NCBI GenBank assembly: GCA_902622985.1
Contig: CACNSH010000005.1
Location: forward strand, 17,272 to 81,271
Direction: 5' to 3'
Length of the DNA: 64,000 nucleotides
Origin: an uncultured Pelagibacteraceae bacterium
GTDB lineage: Bacteria > Pseudomonadota > Alphaproteobacteria > Pelagibacterales > AG-422-B15
Part shown: one piece after another, positions 54,655 to 64,000 of the stretch
How the letters are laid out: each line of letters begins with the position of its first letter
Position numbering within the stretch: the first letter of the stretch is position 1
Notes under the pieces: generated by a model
What the model was told of the DNA's origin: nothing
Database searches by the model: none
What the model saw: the letters and a program-made list of their open reading frames with translations, nothing else
Position numbers and translations under genes: made by a program

Positions 54655-56855
54655 AAATCAAAAATATTAACTTCACTGACGCTTTAGAAGAAAAGTATCT
54701 AGCATACGCACTTTCAACAATTACTCATCGAGCGCTACCAGATATTCGTGATGGGCTAAAGCCGGTTCATAGAAGGCTATTGTTTGCAATGTTTCAATTA
54801 AGGTTAAACTCAAGTTCTGGTTTTAAGAAATCAGCAAGAATAGTTGGCGATGTAATTGGTAAATTTCACCCACACGGAGATCAGTCTGTTTATGAAGCAC
54901 TCGTGAGATTAGCTCAGAATTTTTCAACAAGGTATCCGTTAGTTGATGGCCAAGGAAATTTTGGCAACATTGATGGAGATAATGCAGCTGCAATGAGATA
55001 TACAGAGGCAAGATTGACTGCGTTAGCAGAGCTAATGCTAAAAGATATATCAGAGGATACCATTGATTATATTAATACATATGATGGCATCGATCACGAG
55101 CCAATAGTTCTTCCATCAGCGTTTCCAAACTTGCTAGCTAATGGAAGTTCAGGAATTGCAGTTGGAATGGCAACAAATATTCCTCCCCATAACATCAATG
55201 AATTGTTCAAGGCTTTATCAAAATTATTAAAAAATCCAAATTATACTAACTCACAATTACTAAAGCTTATTCCAGGACCAGATTTTCCAACAGGAGGAGA
55301 AATCATTGATAGTGATGATGCATTGAAAGATGCCTATGTCAAAGGAAAGGGAACAATAAGGCTTCGGGCAAGATGGAAAAAAGAAGACCTTGGAAGAGGT
55401 CAATATCAAATTATCGTCTATGAAATTCCCTATCAAGTAAATAAAGCCAGAATTATAGAGAAAATATCCGATCTTATTGATAATAAGAAAGCAAATTACC
55501 TAGAGGCAATTCAAGATGAGTCTGCAGAAGACATCAGAATAGTTCTCATTCCAAAAAATAGAAGTTTTAAAGCTGAAGTAATTTTTGAGGACTTATGTAA
55601 GAATTCAGATTTAGAAATTAGATACGCCATCAATTTTAATGCAATCAATCACAAACTCGAGCCAAAATTATTTTCACTTAAAGAGAGCTTAAAATCATTT
55701 ATTGACCATCGGTTCAATGTTTTAAAAAGAAGAACAAAGTATCGATTAATTCAAACTGAGAATAGGCTTGAAATACTTAAAGGTTTTTTAATAGTTTATA
55801 AAAATTTAAATAAAGTAATTAAAATTATTAGAACAGAAGCAGATCCTGAGAAAAAGTTGATTAGCGTATTTAGAATAAATAAGAGACAAGCCGAAGCAAT
55901 ATTGGCAATGAGGCTAAGGCAATTAAAAAAATTAGAAGAAAAAGAAATTAAAAAAGAAAATGCAGATTTGAATACATACAAGAAAGAATTAAATAAATTA
56001 CTTAAATCAAAAAAAGAGCAAATAAAGGAATTAAATTTAGAATTCACAAAAAGTTTAGAAATCTTTTCAAAAGATGAAAATGCTACAAATAGAAAAACTG
56101 TTGTTAATACAGAATATAGAGAAATTGACTACTCGACTGAAGAATTTGAAAGTAAAGATCCTGTAACAGTGATACTCTCAAAAAATGGATGGATAAAAAC
56201 CATAAAAGGACATCAGGATGATTATACAAACGTGAAGTATAAAGAAGGAGATGCCGAGAAATTTATTATAAAATTAAAAAATAATAGTAAACTTCTTCTT
56301 TTTTCTACTTTAGGTAAATTTTATACAATTAATTGTAACAAAATATCTGCAGGAAGAGGTTTTGGCGACCCTGTCAGTCTATTGATAGATAAAAATGATA
56401 ATGAAGAAATTTTATTTGCAACTACTTATGAGCAAGAGAAGGAATATCTAATTACCAGTAGTGCAGGCAGGGGATTTTTCGTAAATACCTCAGATTTAAT
56501 GGCGTCTACTAAATCGGGGAAAAGGGTTATGAATTTAAAAGGTAATGAAAAAGCCATTTCCTGTTTTCAAAAAAAAGGAGACTTAATAGCTGTTTTTAGT
56601 GGTGAAAAGAAAGCGGTAAAACTTCTAATTTTTGATCATTCAGAAATACCTTTAATGCAAAAAGGAAGAGGGGTGACATTACAGAAATTCAAAAGTGGAA
56701 AAATCCTGAGCGGTATTTGCTTTGACTCTAAGAAAGGTATTTTAAATGAGAAAAATAATAAAACTCTTTTGGCGGCCAATGAAATAAAAAAATGGCTGGG
56801 TAAAAGAGCTCAAGCTGGTAAAATTGAACCTAAAAGTTTACATTCCAAAATTTAA
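54651..56855 (+). CDS. parC: DNA topoisomerase IV subunit A
   Basis: [64 protein letters not shown]. Confidence 0.94.
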   Translation: MKIKNINFTDALEEKYLAYALSTITHRALPDIRDGLKPVHRRLLFAMFQLRLNSSSGFKKSARIVGDVIGKFHPHGDQSVYEALVRLAQNFSTRYPLVDGQGNFGNIDGDNAAAMRYTEARLTALAELMLKDISEDTIDYINTYDGIDHEPIVLPSAFPNLLANGSSGIAVGMATNIPPHNINELFKALSKLLKNPNYTNSQLLKLIPGPDFPTGGEIIDSDDALKDAYVKGKGTIRLRARWKKEDLGRGQYQIIVYEIPYQVNKARIIEKISDLIDNKKANYLEAIQDESAEDIRIVLIPKNRSFKAEVIFEDLCKNSDLEIRYAINFNAINHKLEPKLFSLKESLKSFIDHRFNVLKRRTKYRLIQTENRLEILKGFLIVYKNLNKVIKIIRTEADPEKKLISVFRINKRQAEAILAMRLRQLKKLEEKEIKKENADLNTYKKELNKLLKSKKEQIKELNLEFTKSLEIFSKDENATNRKTVVNTEYREIDYSTEEFESKDPVTVILSKNGWIKTIKGHQDDYTNVKYKEGDAEKFIIKLKNNSKLLLFSTLGKFYTINCNKISAGRGFGDPVSLLIDKNDNEEILFATTYEQEKEYLITSSAGRGFFVNTSDLMASTKSGKRVMNLKGNEKAISCFQKKGDLIAVFSGEKKAVKLLIFDHSEIPLMQKGRGVTLQKFKSGKILSGICFDSKKGILNEKNNKTLLAANEIKKWLGKRAQAGKIEPKSLHSKI

Positions 56856-56873
56856 TATCTATCTTAGTTTTAT

Positions 56874-58163
56874 ATGGAAAACTATCCAGACAGCTACTAT
56901 GCACAAAATATAGAGACCCTAAAGAAACCTTATGATCAACTAATTGATAATCATGAGTGTGACATCTGTGTAGTCGGCGGAGGCTTTTCAGGACTATCAA
57001 CTGCTATTGAGGCTGCAAAAAAAGGACTAAAGGTAATTGTAATTGAGCAAAATTTGTTTGGATGGGGCGCTTCGGGCAGAAATGGAGGCCAAATCTGGAA
57101 TGACGTATCATGGGGTATAGACGTAATTGAGAAGAAATATGGAATTAAACTTGCAAGGCAAATCTGGGATATATCTCAAGCTTCTGTAGACTTGATTGAT
57201 GACAGAATAAGGGAATTTGGCATTGAATGTGATAAAAAAAATGGCGGAATTAGTGCCGCTACTAGCGCAGCCAAACTTAGAGAGTATGAAGAAAATAGAG
57301 AGTATAAAATAAAAACATACAACTATGATAATTTAGAACTCCTTGACAAAAATAGTGTCGATAAAGAAATTGGTTCATCACTTTACTACGGGGGTGTCCT
57401 TGATAAAGGGGCGGGGCATTTACATCCAATTAAATATGCATTGGGTTTGGTAAAAGCGGCAGAAAAATTAAATGTAAAACTCTATGAAAGATCTGTGGTT
57501 ACTAAGATTAATCAAACAAGTCATGCAGTTGAGGTTCTTACAGATAGAGGGATGGTAAAAGCAAAAAAAATAGCAGTATGTTGCAACGCTTATATAAAAG
57601 GTCTGAATTTAGGTATTGAAAATAGAATAATGCCATGTGCTACTTATATTGTCTGTACTGAGCCATTAAGTCAAAATTTACAGAGAGAAATACTGCCAAA
57701 CGATTATTGCGTTAGTGATACAAATTTTGATTTAAATTATTATAGATTATCTGACAGCAAGAGAATGATATTTGGTGGTGCAGTAGGCTATTCACTAAAG
57801 ATTGTAGAGGGATTAAAAAAAAGAACCAAGAGGCAATTAAATAAAGTGTATCCAAATTTAAGTGAATTAAAAATTGACTATATATGGGGTGGATTAATAG
57901 CGTTAACAATGAATAGAGTGCCTGACATTGGGATGGTGAATGATAAAATTTATTATGCTCAAGGCTTCTCAGGACATGGAGTTGCATTAACTGGAATTGC
58001 TGGAAAGATTTTAGCAGAAAATATGGTAAGTGAAAAAACAAAGGAGCTCGAGGCATTTGAAAAGATTAAACACAAAAATTTTCCTGGAGGAAGATTATTT
58101 AGGATGCCTTTGCTTGTAACCATAAGCTCTATGCAAAGAATGATGGATATTTTCAATGTATAA
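56874..58163 (+). CDS. FAD-dependent amine oxidoreductase, PuuB (gamma-glutamylputrescine oxidase)-like
   Basis: DICVVGGGFSGLSTAIEA Rossmann; GWGASGRNGGQ; FSGHGVALTGIAGKI; colinear with E. coli PuuB as recalled. Confidence 0.85.
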   Translation: MENYPDSYYAQNIETLKKPYDQLIDNHECDICVVGGGFSGLSTAIEAAKKGLKVIVIEQNLFGWGASGRNGGQIWNDVSWGIDVIEKKYGIKLARQIWDISQASVDLIDDRIREFGIECDKKNGGISAATSAAKLREYEENREYKIKTYNYDNLELLDKNSVDKEIGSSLYYGGVLDKGAGHLHPIKYALGLVKAAEKLNVKLYERSVVTKINQTSHAVEVLTDRGMVKAKKIAVCCNAYIKGLNLGIENRIMPCATYIVCTEPLSQNLQREILPNDYCVSDTNFDLNYYRLSDSKRMIFGGAVGYSLKIVEGLKKRTKRQLNKVYPNLSELKIDYIWGGLIALTMNRVPDIGMVNDKIYYAQGFSGHGVALTGIAGKILAENMVSEKTKELEAFEKIKHKNFPGGRLFRMPLLVTISSMQRMMDIFNV

Positions 58164-59019
58164 CATTCTTTTTATAGGGATTGGGAAAATGGGTTCTCCA
58201 ATGGCTGGCTACCTTTCAAAAAAACATGATGTTTCTATTTATAATCGTACAAAAAGTAAATGTGATAACTGGATCAGAAATTATAAAGGGAAAGTTATTG
58301 ATAAATTATCAGAAACTAATCAAAAATATGATTTTATTATTTCATGTGTAGGCAACGATGAAGATTTAAAAGAAATAACCTCAATAGAGAAAGGGTGCCT
58401 AAACTCTCTTAAAGAAAAGTCAATATTCATTGATCATTCAACTGTATCACCAAGAATTGTAAGAGAAGTAGAAAAAAACTTAGAGAATTTAGGTGTTAGT
58501 TTCCTTGATGCCCCAGTATCAGGTGGACAAGCGGGAGCGGAAAAAGGCCAATTAAGTATAATGATTGGTGGTTCAGAGAAGGCATATGAAAGAAGTATTG
58601 AAATATTAGGATCATATGGAAAAAAAATAAAATATATGGGTACTTCAGGATCTGGTCAGCTAACGAAAATAATTAATCAAATTTGTATTGCAGGACTAGT
58701 TCAAAGCTTATCAGAGTCTATTTATTTTATGAAGCAGACCGATCTAAACCCTGATGATGTATTGGAAGTAATTTCATCAGGCGCAGCACAATCATGGCAA
58801 ATGGATAATCGTTTTAAATCAATGGTAGCGGGAGAATTTGACTTTGGTTTTGCAGTTGATTTAATGAGAAAAGATCTTTCAATTGCATTTGCAGAAGCAG
58901 ATACACATGGCATTAATTTAGAGGTGACTAAAATTGTCGATAAATTTTACAACGATATTCAAGATTTAGGCGGAAATAAACTTGATACATCAAGTTTAAT
59001 AAAACGTTTAATCAATTAG
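58156..59019 (+). CDS. 3-hydroxyisobutyrate dehydrogenase-family NAD(P) oxidoreductase
   Basis: FIGIGKMGSPMAGYLSK; DAPVSGGQAGAEKGQLSIMIGG; G-x-x-x-K motif LTKIINQ. Confidence 0.88.
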   Translation: MYNILFIGIGKMGSPMAGYLSKKHDVSIYNRTKSKCDNWIRNYKGKVIDKLSETNQKYDFIISCVGNDEDLKEITSIEKGCLNSLKEKSIFIDHSTVSPRIVREVEKNLENLGVSFLDAPVSGGQAGAEKGQLSIMIGGSEKAYERSIEILGSYGKKIKYMGTSGSGQLTKIINQICIAGLVQSLSESIYFMKQTDLNPDDVLEVISSGAAQSWQMDNRFKSMVAGEFDFGFAVDLMRKDLSIAFAEADTHGINLEVTKIVDKFYNDIQDLGGNKLDTSSLIKRLIN

Positions 59020-60015
59020 TTTTAAAAATTTTGAAACTTCAGGCGCATAATACGTAATTATTGCATCTGCTCCTGCTCTCTTGAATGAATACAATTGTTC
59101 TATAACCATAGTTTCTTCGTTAATTATACCTTGTTGTGATCCGAATTTAATGAGTGAGTACTCACCAGAAACTTGGTAGGCAAATGTAGGATAATTAAGT
59201 TCATTCTTAATTCTGTATATGATGTCCAAATAGCTAATTCCAGGCTTTACCATTATCATATCGGCCCCTTCAGCTATGTCCATTGATGCCTCCCTGATTG
59301 CTTCATCAGAATTCAATATATTCATCTGGTAAGTTTTTTTATCTGTCTTTAAATTCTTGGATGAGCCAACAGCATCTCTAAATGGCGCATACATGCTTGA
59401 TGAATATTTTGCTGCATAAGACAAAATGAGAGTATCCACAAATTTATTTTTTTCTAACTCGTCTCTAATCATGCCAATCCTACCATCCATCATATCTGAA
59501 GGGGCAATTATATCTGCACCATGTTCAGCAAGCAGGATAGATTGTTTAACTAAAACACCATTAGTTTCGTCGTTTAAAATCTTACCTTCATCGCTTAATA
59601 ATCCATCATGGCCATGATCTGTATATGGATCTAATGCAACATCGCACATAATACCAAAGTTAGAATTATGACTTTTAAGCTTTTCAAGAGACCTGCAAAC
59701 TAAATTATCTGGATTTAGTGCTTCATCTCCATATTTTGTTTTTAGCTCCTGAGGCGTGAAGGGAAATACAGCTATAAGATTTATTTTATGCTCACTAGCA
59801 ATATCATAGACCTCATTTAAATTGTCTATCGAATACCGATAAACATTAGGCATTGATTGAACTTCATCTTTGATATTGTTTCCTTCACATACAAAAACTG
59901 GCCATACTAAATCGTTTGAACTAAGCATACTTTCTTGAGTAAGGTTTCTAATCCATTTAGCTTGACGAGTTCGTCGCAACCTATTTTTTGGATATTTAAG
60001 TCCTGATACACTCAT
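59008..60015 (-). CDS. hemB: Delta-aminolevulinic acid dehydratase (porphobilinogen synthase)
   Basis: DVALDPYTDHGHDGLL, MVKPGISYLDII, YQVSGEYSLI. Confidence 0.97.
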   Translation of the reverse strand: MSVSGLKYPKNRLRRTRQAKWIRNLTQESMLSSNDLVWPVFVCEGNNIKDEVQSMPNVYRYSIDNLNEVYDIASEHKINLIAVFPFTPQELKTKYGDEALNPDNLVCRSLEKLKSHNSNFGIMCDVALDPYTDHGHDGLLSDEGKILNDETNGVLVKQSILLAEHGADIIAPSDMMDGRIGMIRDELEKNKFVDTLILSYAAKYSSSMYAPFRDAVGSSKNLKTDKKTYQMNILNSDEAIREASMDIAEGADMIMVKPGISYLDIIYRIKNELNYPTFAYQVSGEYSLIKFGSQQGIINEETMVIEQLYSFKRAGADAIITYYAPEVSKFLKLID

Positions 60016-60779
60016 TTAGATTTTTTCTTTGGCAATATTATAAAAGAGCTAGTAGAGTTTATATACTCAGTATAACCATCCTTCTTTTTTGATAATCTAT
60101 TTTCTAACATAGTCACACCAGAAACCCTAAGTAATAAGTAAGTCATTATTATTGGAGCAATAAAAATTAATAAATTGTTGGACAATGCAAAACAGTAAAT
60201 TGTAATACCCCACCAAAATAGACTATCTCCGAAATAATTAGGGTGTCTTGAATAATACCAAAGCCCTTTATCCATTACTTTATTAATATTATTTTGATCT
60301 AATTTAAATTTGGATAATTGTATATCAGCTATTGTTTCAATAAGAATTCCTGAAAGTGCTATCAATATACCTACCCAATGGACAAAACTTAGATCAATAC
60401 TAGTGTCTAAAATGCTGATCAGGGGCAATGATACAATTGGAATTAAAATTATTTGGATTAAGTAAGCTGTTAAATAAAGACCAATATCTCCTCTAGCTTC
60501 TCTAATTTTAACATATCTAATATCCTCAGTCTTATTAACATTTCTAATTAAAAGATAGATACCAAGTCTAAAGCCCCATATTGTTATTAGAAATAAGCAT
60601 ATTATTTCAGTAACAGAAAATGAATTATTTATTACCAGAGCTAACAGAAATGAAAAAAAGAAACTAGGACCCCAGTAAATATCAATAAAATCTGCTCTTC
60701 TAGTTTTAAGGGATGATATCCATAAAATAGTGATGACGATAAAATTGAAGCCTAATATAGTTATAAAATTAAGTAACAT
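60012..60779 (-). CDS. DUF1295 family membrane protein (steroid 5-alpha-reductase-like)
   Basis: Multi-TM; GLWYYSRHPNYFGDSLFWWG motif. Confidence 0.85.
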   Translation of the reverse strand: MLLNFITILGFNFIVITILWISSLKTRRADFIDIYWGPSFFFSFLLALVINNSFSVTEIICLFLITIWGFRLGIYLLIRNVNKTEDIRYVKIREARGDIGLYLTAYLIQIILIPIVSLPLISILDTSIDLSFVHWVGILIALSGILIETIADIQLSKFKLDQNNINKVMDKGLWYYSRHPNYFGDSLFWWGITIYCFALSNNLLIFIAPIIMTYLLLRVSGVTMLENRLSKKKDGYTEYINSTSSFIILPKKKSK

Positions 60780-60793
60780 AATTCAGTATATAT

Positions 60794-61543
60794 ATGTCTT
60801 TTAAATTTTTAGACAATTATAATTTTATTCCATTCGCACATCGTGGCGGTTCCTATGATTTTTGTGAAAATACTCTAGATGCATTCAATAATTCAATTAA
60901 TTTAGGATATCGGCATATCGAAACAGATGTGAGGCATACAAAAGATAATAAGTTAATAATATTTCATGATCCAGATTTAAAAAGAATTCTTGGCCTTGAT
61001 AAAAAAATAGAAAATTTAAATTATGAAGAGTTAAAAAATATAAAAATTTTTGAGACACATACAATCCCATTACTTGACGAGGCCTTATCTTCTTGGCCTG
61101 AGATAAATTTTAATATTGAACCCAAAAGTTTAAAGTCTGCATACTTATTGAAAGATAAATTGAAATCTATGAAAAATATTGACAGGATATGTATTGGTTC
61201 ATTTAGTAATACTAAGATAGATATTTTGAGAAATGAGTTTAAAGATAATCTATGTTCATCCATGACAAAGAGTGAGACCATATTATTTTTTCTTAATAGA
61301 CTTTTTTCTATCTATGATAATAGTATTCCATGTCTTCAAATACCTATGACATATATGGGCTTTAGAATTGTTACTAGTAATCTAGTCGAGCATGTTCATA
61401 GTCTTGGAAAAAAAATACATGTCTGGACAATTAATGATGAAAACCAGATGATAGATCTAATAAATATAAATGTTGACGGTATAATGACAGATAAACCGAC
61501 AACTTTAAAAAAAGTCTTACAAAAAAAGTCTCTTTGGAATTAA
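60794..61543 (+). CDS. Glycerophosphodiester phosphodiesterase family protein (second copy in window)
   Basis: FAHRGGSYDFCENTLDAF...HIETDVRHTKDNKLIIFHDPDLKRI. Confidence 0.9.
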   Translation: MSFKFLDNYNFIPFAHRGGSYDFCENTLDAFNNSINLGYRHIETDVRHTKDNKLIIFHDPDLKRILGLDKKIENLNYEELKNIKIFETHTIPLLDEALSSWPEINFNIEPKSLKSAYLLKDKLKSMKNIDRICIGSFSNTKIDILRNEFKDNLCSSMTKSETILFFLNRLFSIYDNSIPCLQIPMTYMGFRIVTSNLVEHVHSLGKKIHVWTINDENQMIDLININVDGIMTDKPTTLKKVLQKKSLWN

Positions 61544-61598
61544 TTATTGTATTTTTTTATATACAAGATTTAGTATAATTAGTTTAATAATATCCTAT

Positions 61599-62036
61599 AT
61601 GAGTGAACAAACTAAAGTATCTATTGCTTCTGACCACGCAGGTTTTGATCTAAAAGATCAAATAATTAGACGCCTTTTAGATTGCGGAGTTGATGTTATT
61701 GATAGAGGACCAGATAAAAAAGATCCAGTAGATTATCCTGACTACGCTTCAAAAGTTACAAATGATATTTTAAATGAAAAAGCTCATAAGGGCGTATTAG
61801 TTTGTGGAACTGGCCAAGGGATGGCAATGGCAGCAAATAAAAAACCTGGGATTAGAGCCGCTCTTTGTTATAGCAGTGAGGTTACAAAATTAGCTAGGGA
61901 ACATAATGATGCAAATATTTTGACTTTAGGCGCCCGTGTTATAGATGAAGCTACAGCCTTAAGTCTAGTTGAAACATTTTTAAATACGGACTTTGAAGGC
62001 AGCCGACACGCTGTTAGAATAAATAAAATAGGATAA
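61599..62036 (+). CDS. rpiB: Ribose 5-phosphate isomerase B
   Basis: [38 protein letters not shown]. Confidence 0.97.
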   Translation: MSEQTKVSIASDHAGFDLKDQIIRRLLDCGVDVIDRGPDKKDPVDYPDYASKVTNDILNEKAHKGVLVCGTGQGMAMAANKKPGIRAALCYSSEVTKLAREHNDANILTLGARVIDEATALSLVETFLNTDFEGSRHAVRINKIG

Positions 62037-62040
62037 TCAT

Positions 62041-63303
62041 ATGACTTTTTTTTCATCTCCACTTCAAGAAATCGATAACGAAATTCATGAAGCAATAAAC
62101 AAAGAACTTTCAAGACAACAAAATCAGATTGAGTTAATTGCATCAGAAAATATAGTTTCAAAAGCCGTATTAGAAGCTCAAGGATCTGTATTAACAAATA
62201 AATATGCAGAAGGGTATACGGCTGCCCGTTATTATGGAGGCTGTGAATTTGTTGATATTGCTGAGGACCTTGCAATTCAGAGACTAAAAAAACTCTACAA
62301 ATGCGAATATGCTAATGTACAGCCTCATTCAGGAGCGCAGGCTAATGGCGCAGTTATGTTAGCTCTAATAAAACCAGGAGATACAATTTTAGGTATGAGC
62401 TTGGATGCTGGTGGACATTTAACTCATGGGTCAGCACCATCCATGTCAGGAAAATGGTTTAATGCAGTTCAGTATGGATTGGATGATGAAGGGTTGATAA
62501 ATTATGATGAAGTTGAGTCGCTCGCAAAAGAACATAAACCTAAAATGATAATTGCTGGAGGTAGCGCTTACTCTAGAATTATAGACTTCAGGAGATTTCG
62601 AGAAATTTGTGACTTGGTAGGAGCATATCTGCATGTAGATATGGCTCACTTTTCAGGATTAGTTGCAGCTGAAGAGTATCCTAATCCTATAGAATTTGCA
62701 GATGTCGTTACTTCGACAACTCACAAAACTATAAGAGGCGCTAGAGGTGGCATGATACTTTCTAATAATAAAGACTTAGGCAAAAAATTTAATTCAGCTG
62801 TATTCCCAGGGTATCAAGGTGGACCTCTAATGCATGTAATAGCAGGTAAAGCAGTTGCCTTTGGTGAAGCTCTAAAACCAGAATTTAAAGAATATATAAA
62901 ACAAGTTATTAAAAATGCTCAAACTCTTAGTCAAACACTAGTAGATGGTGGTCTCAAAATTGTATCTGGAGGTACAGACACGCATCTAATATTGGTTGAT
63001 TTAACCCCAATGGACCTGACAGGCGATGCAGCTTCAACAAGTCTTGAGGAAGCTCACATTACATGTAATAAAAACGGAATACCAAAGGACCCGAAACCCC
63101 CAAAAATAACTTCTGGTATCAGATTGGGGACTCCTGCTGCTACAACAAGAGGTTTTAAAGAAATGGAATTTGAAACTGTTGGAAATTTAATCCTTGAAAC
63201 GTTATCAGGATTAAAACAAAACCCAAATGATAATAGTAAAGTTGAAAAAATAGTTAAAGAGAAAGTGATAAATCTCTGTAATCAATTTCCAATTTATAAT
63301 TAG
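62041..63303 (+). CDS. glyA: Serine hydroxymethyltransferase
   Basis: [55 protein letters not shown]. Confidence 0.99.
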   Translation: MTFFSSPLQEIDNEIHEAINKELSRQQNQIELIASENIVSKAVLEAQGSVLTNKYAEGYTAARYYGGCEFVDIAEDLAIQRLKKLYKCEYANVQPHSGAQANGAVMLALIKPGDTILGMSLDAGGHLTHGSAPSMSGKWFNAVQYGLDDEGLINYDEVESLAKEHKPKMIIAGGSAYSRIIDFRRFREICDLVGAYLHVDMAHFSGLVAAEEYPNPIEFADVVTSTTHKTIRGARGGMILSNNKDLGKKFNSAVFPGYQGGPLMHVIAGKAVAFGEALKPEFKEYIKQVIKNAQTLSQTLVDGGLKIVSGGTDTHLILVDLTPMDLTGDAASTSLEEAHITCNKNGIPKDPKPPKITSGIRLGTPAATTRGFKEMEFETVGNLILETLSGLKQNPNDNSKVEKIVKEKVINLCNQFPIYN

Positions 63304-63311
63304 GTGACAAT

Positions 63312-63770
63312 ATGAAGTGTCCATTTTGTGGAAATAATGATACCCAAGTCAAGGACTCTCGAGCTACGGAGGACAATTCTGCTATAAGAAGAAGAAGGTT
63401 TTGCTCTGCATGTGGTGCACGCTTCACAACATTTGAACGTATACAATTAAGGGAACTGACTGTTCTTAAAAAATCAGGAAAGAAAGTCCCATTTGATCGT
63501 GATAAACTAGAAAGATCAGTGCAAATAGCTCTAAGAAAAAGACCAGTTGACAATGAAAGAGTTGATAGAATGATTAGTGGTATAGTTAGAAGAGTTGAGA
63601 GTCTAGGTGAAACAGAGGTTTCATCAGATGTGATAGGTGAAATTGTTATGGAAGGATTGCAAAGCATTGACTCTGTTGCATATGTACGTTTTGCATCAGT
63701 CTATAAAAATTTTCGTGAGGCAAAAGATTTTGAAGAGTTCTTAGGTGTAATTTCTTCCACTGAAGATTAG
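63312..63770 (+). CDS. nrdR: Transcriptional repressor NrdR
   Basis: [43 protein letters not shown] zinc ribbon and ATP-cone. Confidence 0.98.
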   Translation: MKCPFCGNNDTQVKDSRATEDNSAIRRRRFCSACGARFTTFERIQLRELTVLKKSGKKVPFDRDKLERSVQIALRKRPVDNERVDRMISGIVRRVESLGETEVSSDVIGEIVMEGLQSIDSVAYVRFASVYKNFREAKDFEEFLGVISSTED

Positions 63771-63778
63771 GTTAGCAT

Positions 63779-64000
63779 TTGAGTGAAAAAAATTATCTTA
63801 GAATCGCAGAAAGGATGGCACTTAGAGCCATTGGTACAACGTATCCAAACCCTCCAGTAGGAGCAGTAATTGTTAACAACGGTATGATTTTGTCAAGAGG
63901 TTGGACACAGCCTCAAGGTGTACCTCACGCTGAAATTCATGCAATAAACCAAATTAAAAATAAAAAAGATATTAAAGGTGCTCATTTGTATTGCACTCTA
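63779..64000 (+). CDS. ribD: Riboflavin biosynthesis protein RibD, deaminase domain (3' truncated; TTG start)
   Basis: LSEKNYLRIAERMALRAIGTTYPNPPVGAVIVNNG...GVPHAEIHAI translated by hand; nrdR-ribD order. Confidence 0.88.
   Translation, partial: MSEKNYLRIAERMALRAIGTTYPNPPVGAVIVNNGMILSRGWTQPQGVPHAEIHAINQIKNKKDIKGAHLYCTL

Noticed and set aside
61868-62275. 135-aa minus-strand ORF spanning rpiB/glyA
   Set aside because: Antisense to two confident genes; no motif or start-site context.

Overview
The window is an AT-rich, very compact stretch of core genome. Gene order and protein sequence fit a streamlined, probably marine, alphaproteobacterium (inferred from gene content, not from a search). 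Main blocks: (1) the 3' part of rpoB, then rpoC, rpsL, rpsG, fusA and the S10/spc/alpha ribosomal-protein operons through secY, adk, rpsM, rpsK, rpoA and rplQ (1-23.9 kb); (2) rluC-like, pccB, pccA; (3) a minus-strand pair lipB and TauD/GBBH-like dioxygenase, then mgtE; (4) a minus-strand cluster PuuC-like ALDH-HAD-RidA-GDPD-panC; (5) topA, plsY, pyrB, ruvX divergent from gatCAB, then tRNA-Ser(GCU); (6) slt divergent from dapA-smpB-folK-spoT-pyrE-pdxJ-acpS-lepB-rnc-era-recO-parC, followed by a PuuB-like oxidase and an HIBADH-like reductase; (7) hemB and a DUF1295 protein divergent from a second GDPD, then rpiB-glyA-nrdR-ribD (cut by the window end). I saw no CRISPR array, transposon, prophage, rRNA or toxin-antitoxin system, and no convincing undescribed system. 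The points most worth checking are genes missing from normally conserved positions (tuf, rpoZ, pyrC, dprA), a promoter plus GNRA-capped hairpin leader before rpsL, possible leaderless promoters, extremely tight gene junctions, and a lipB-dioxygenase pair whose dioxygenase seems to lack N-terminal zinc-binding cysteines.
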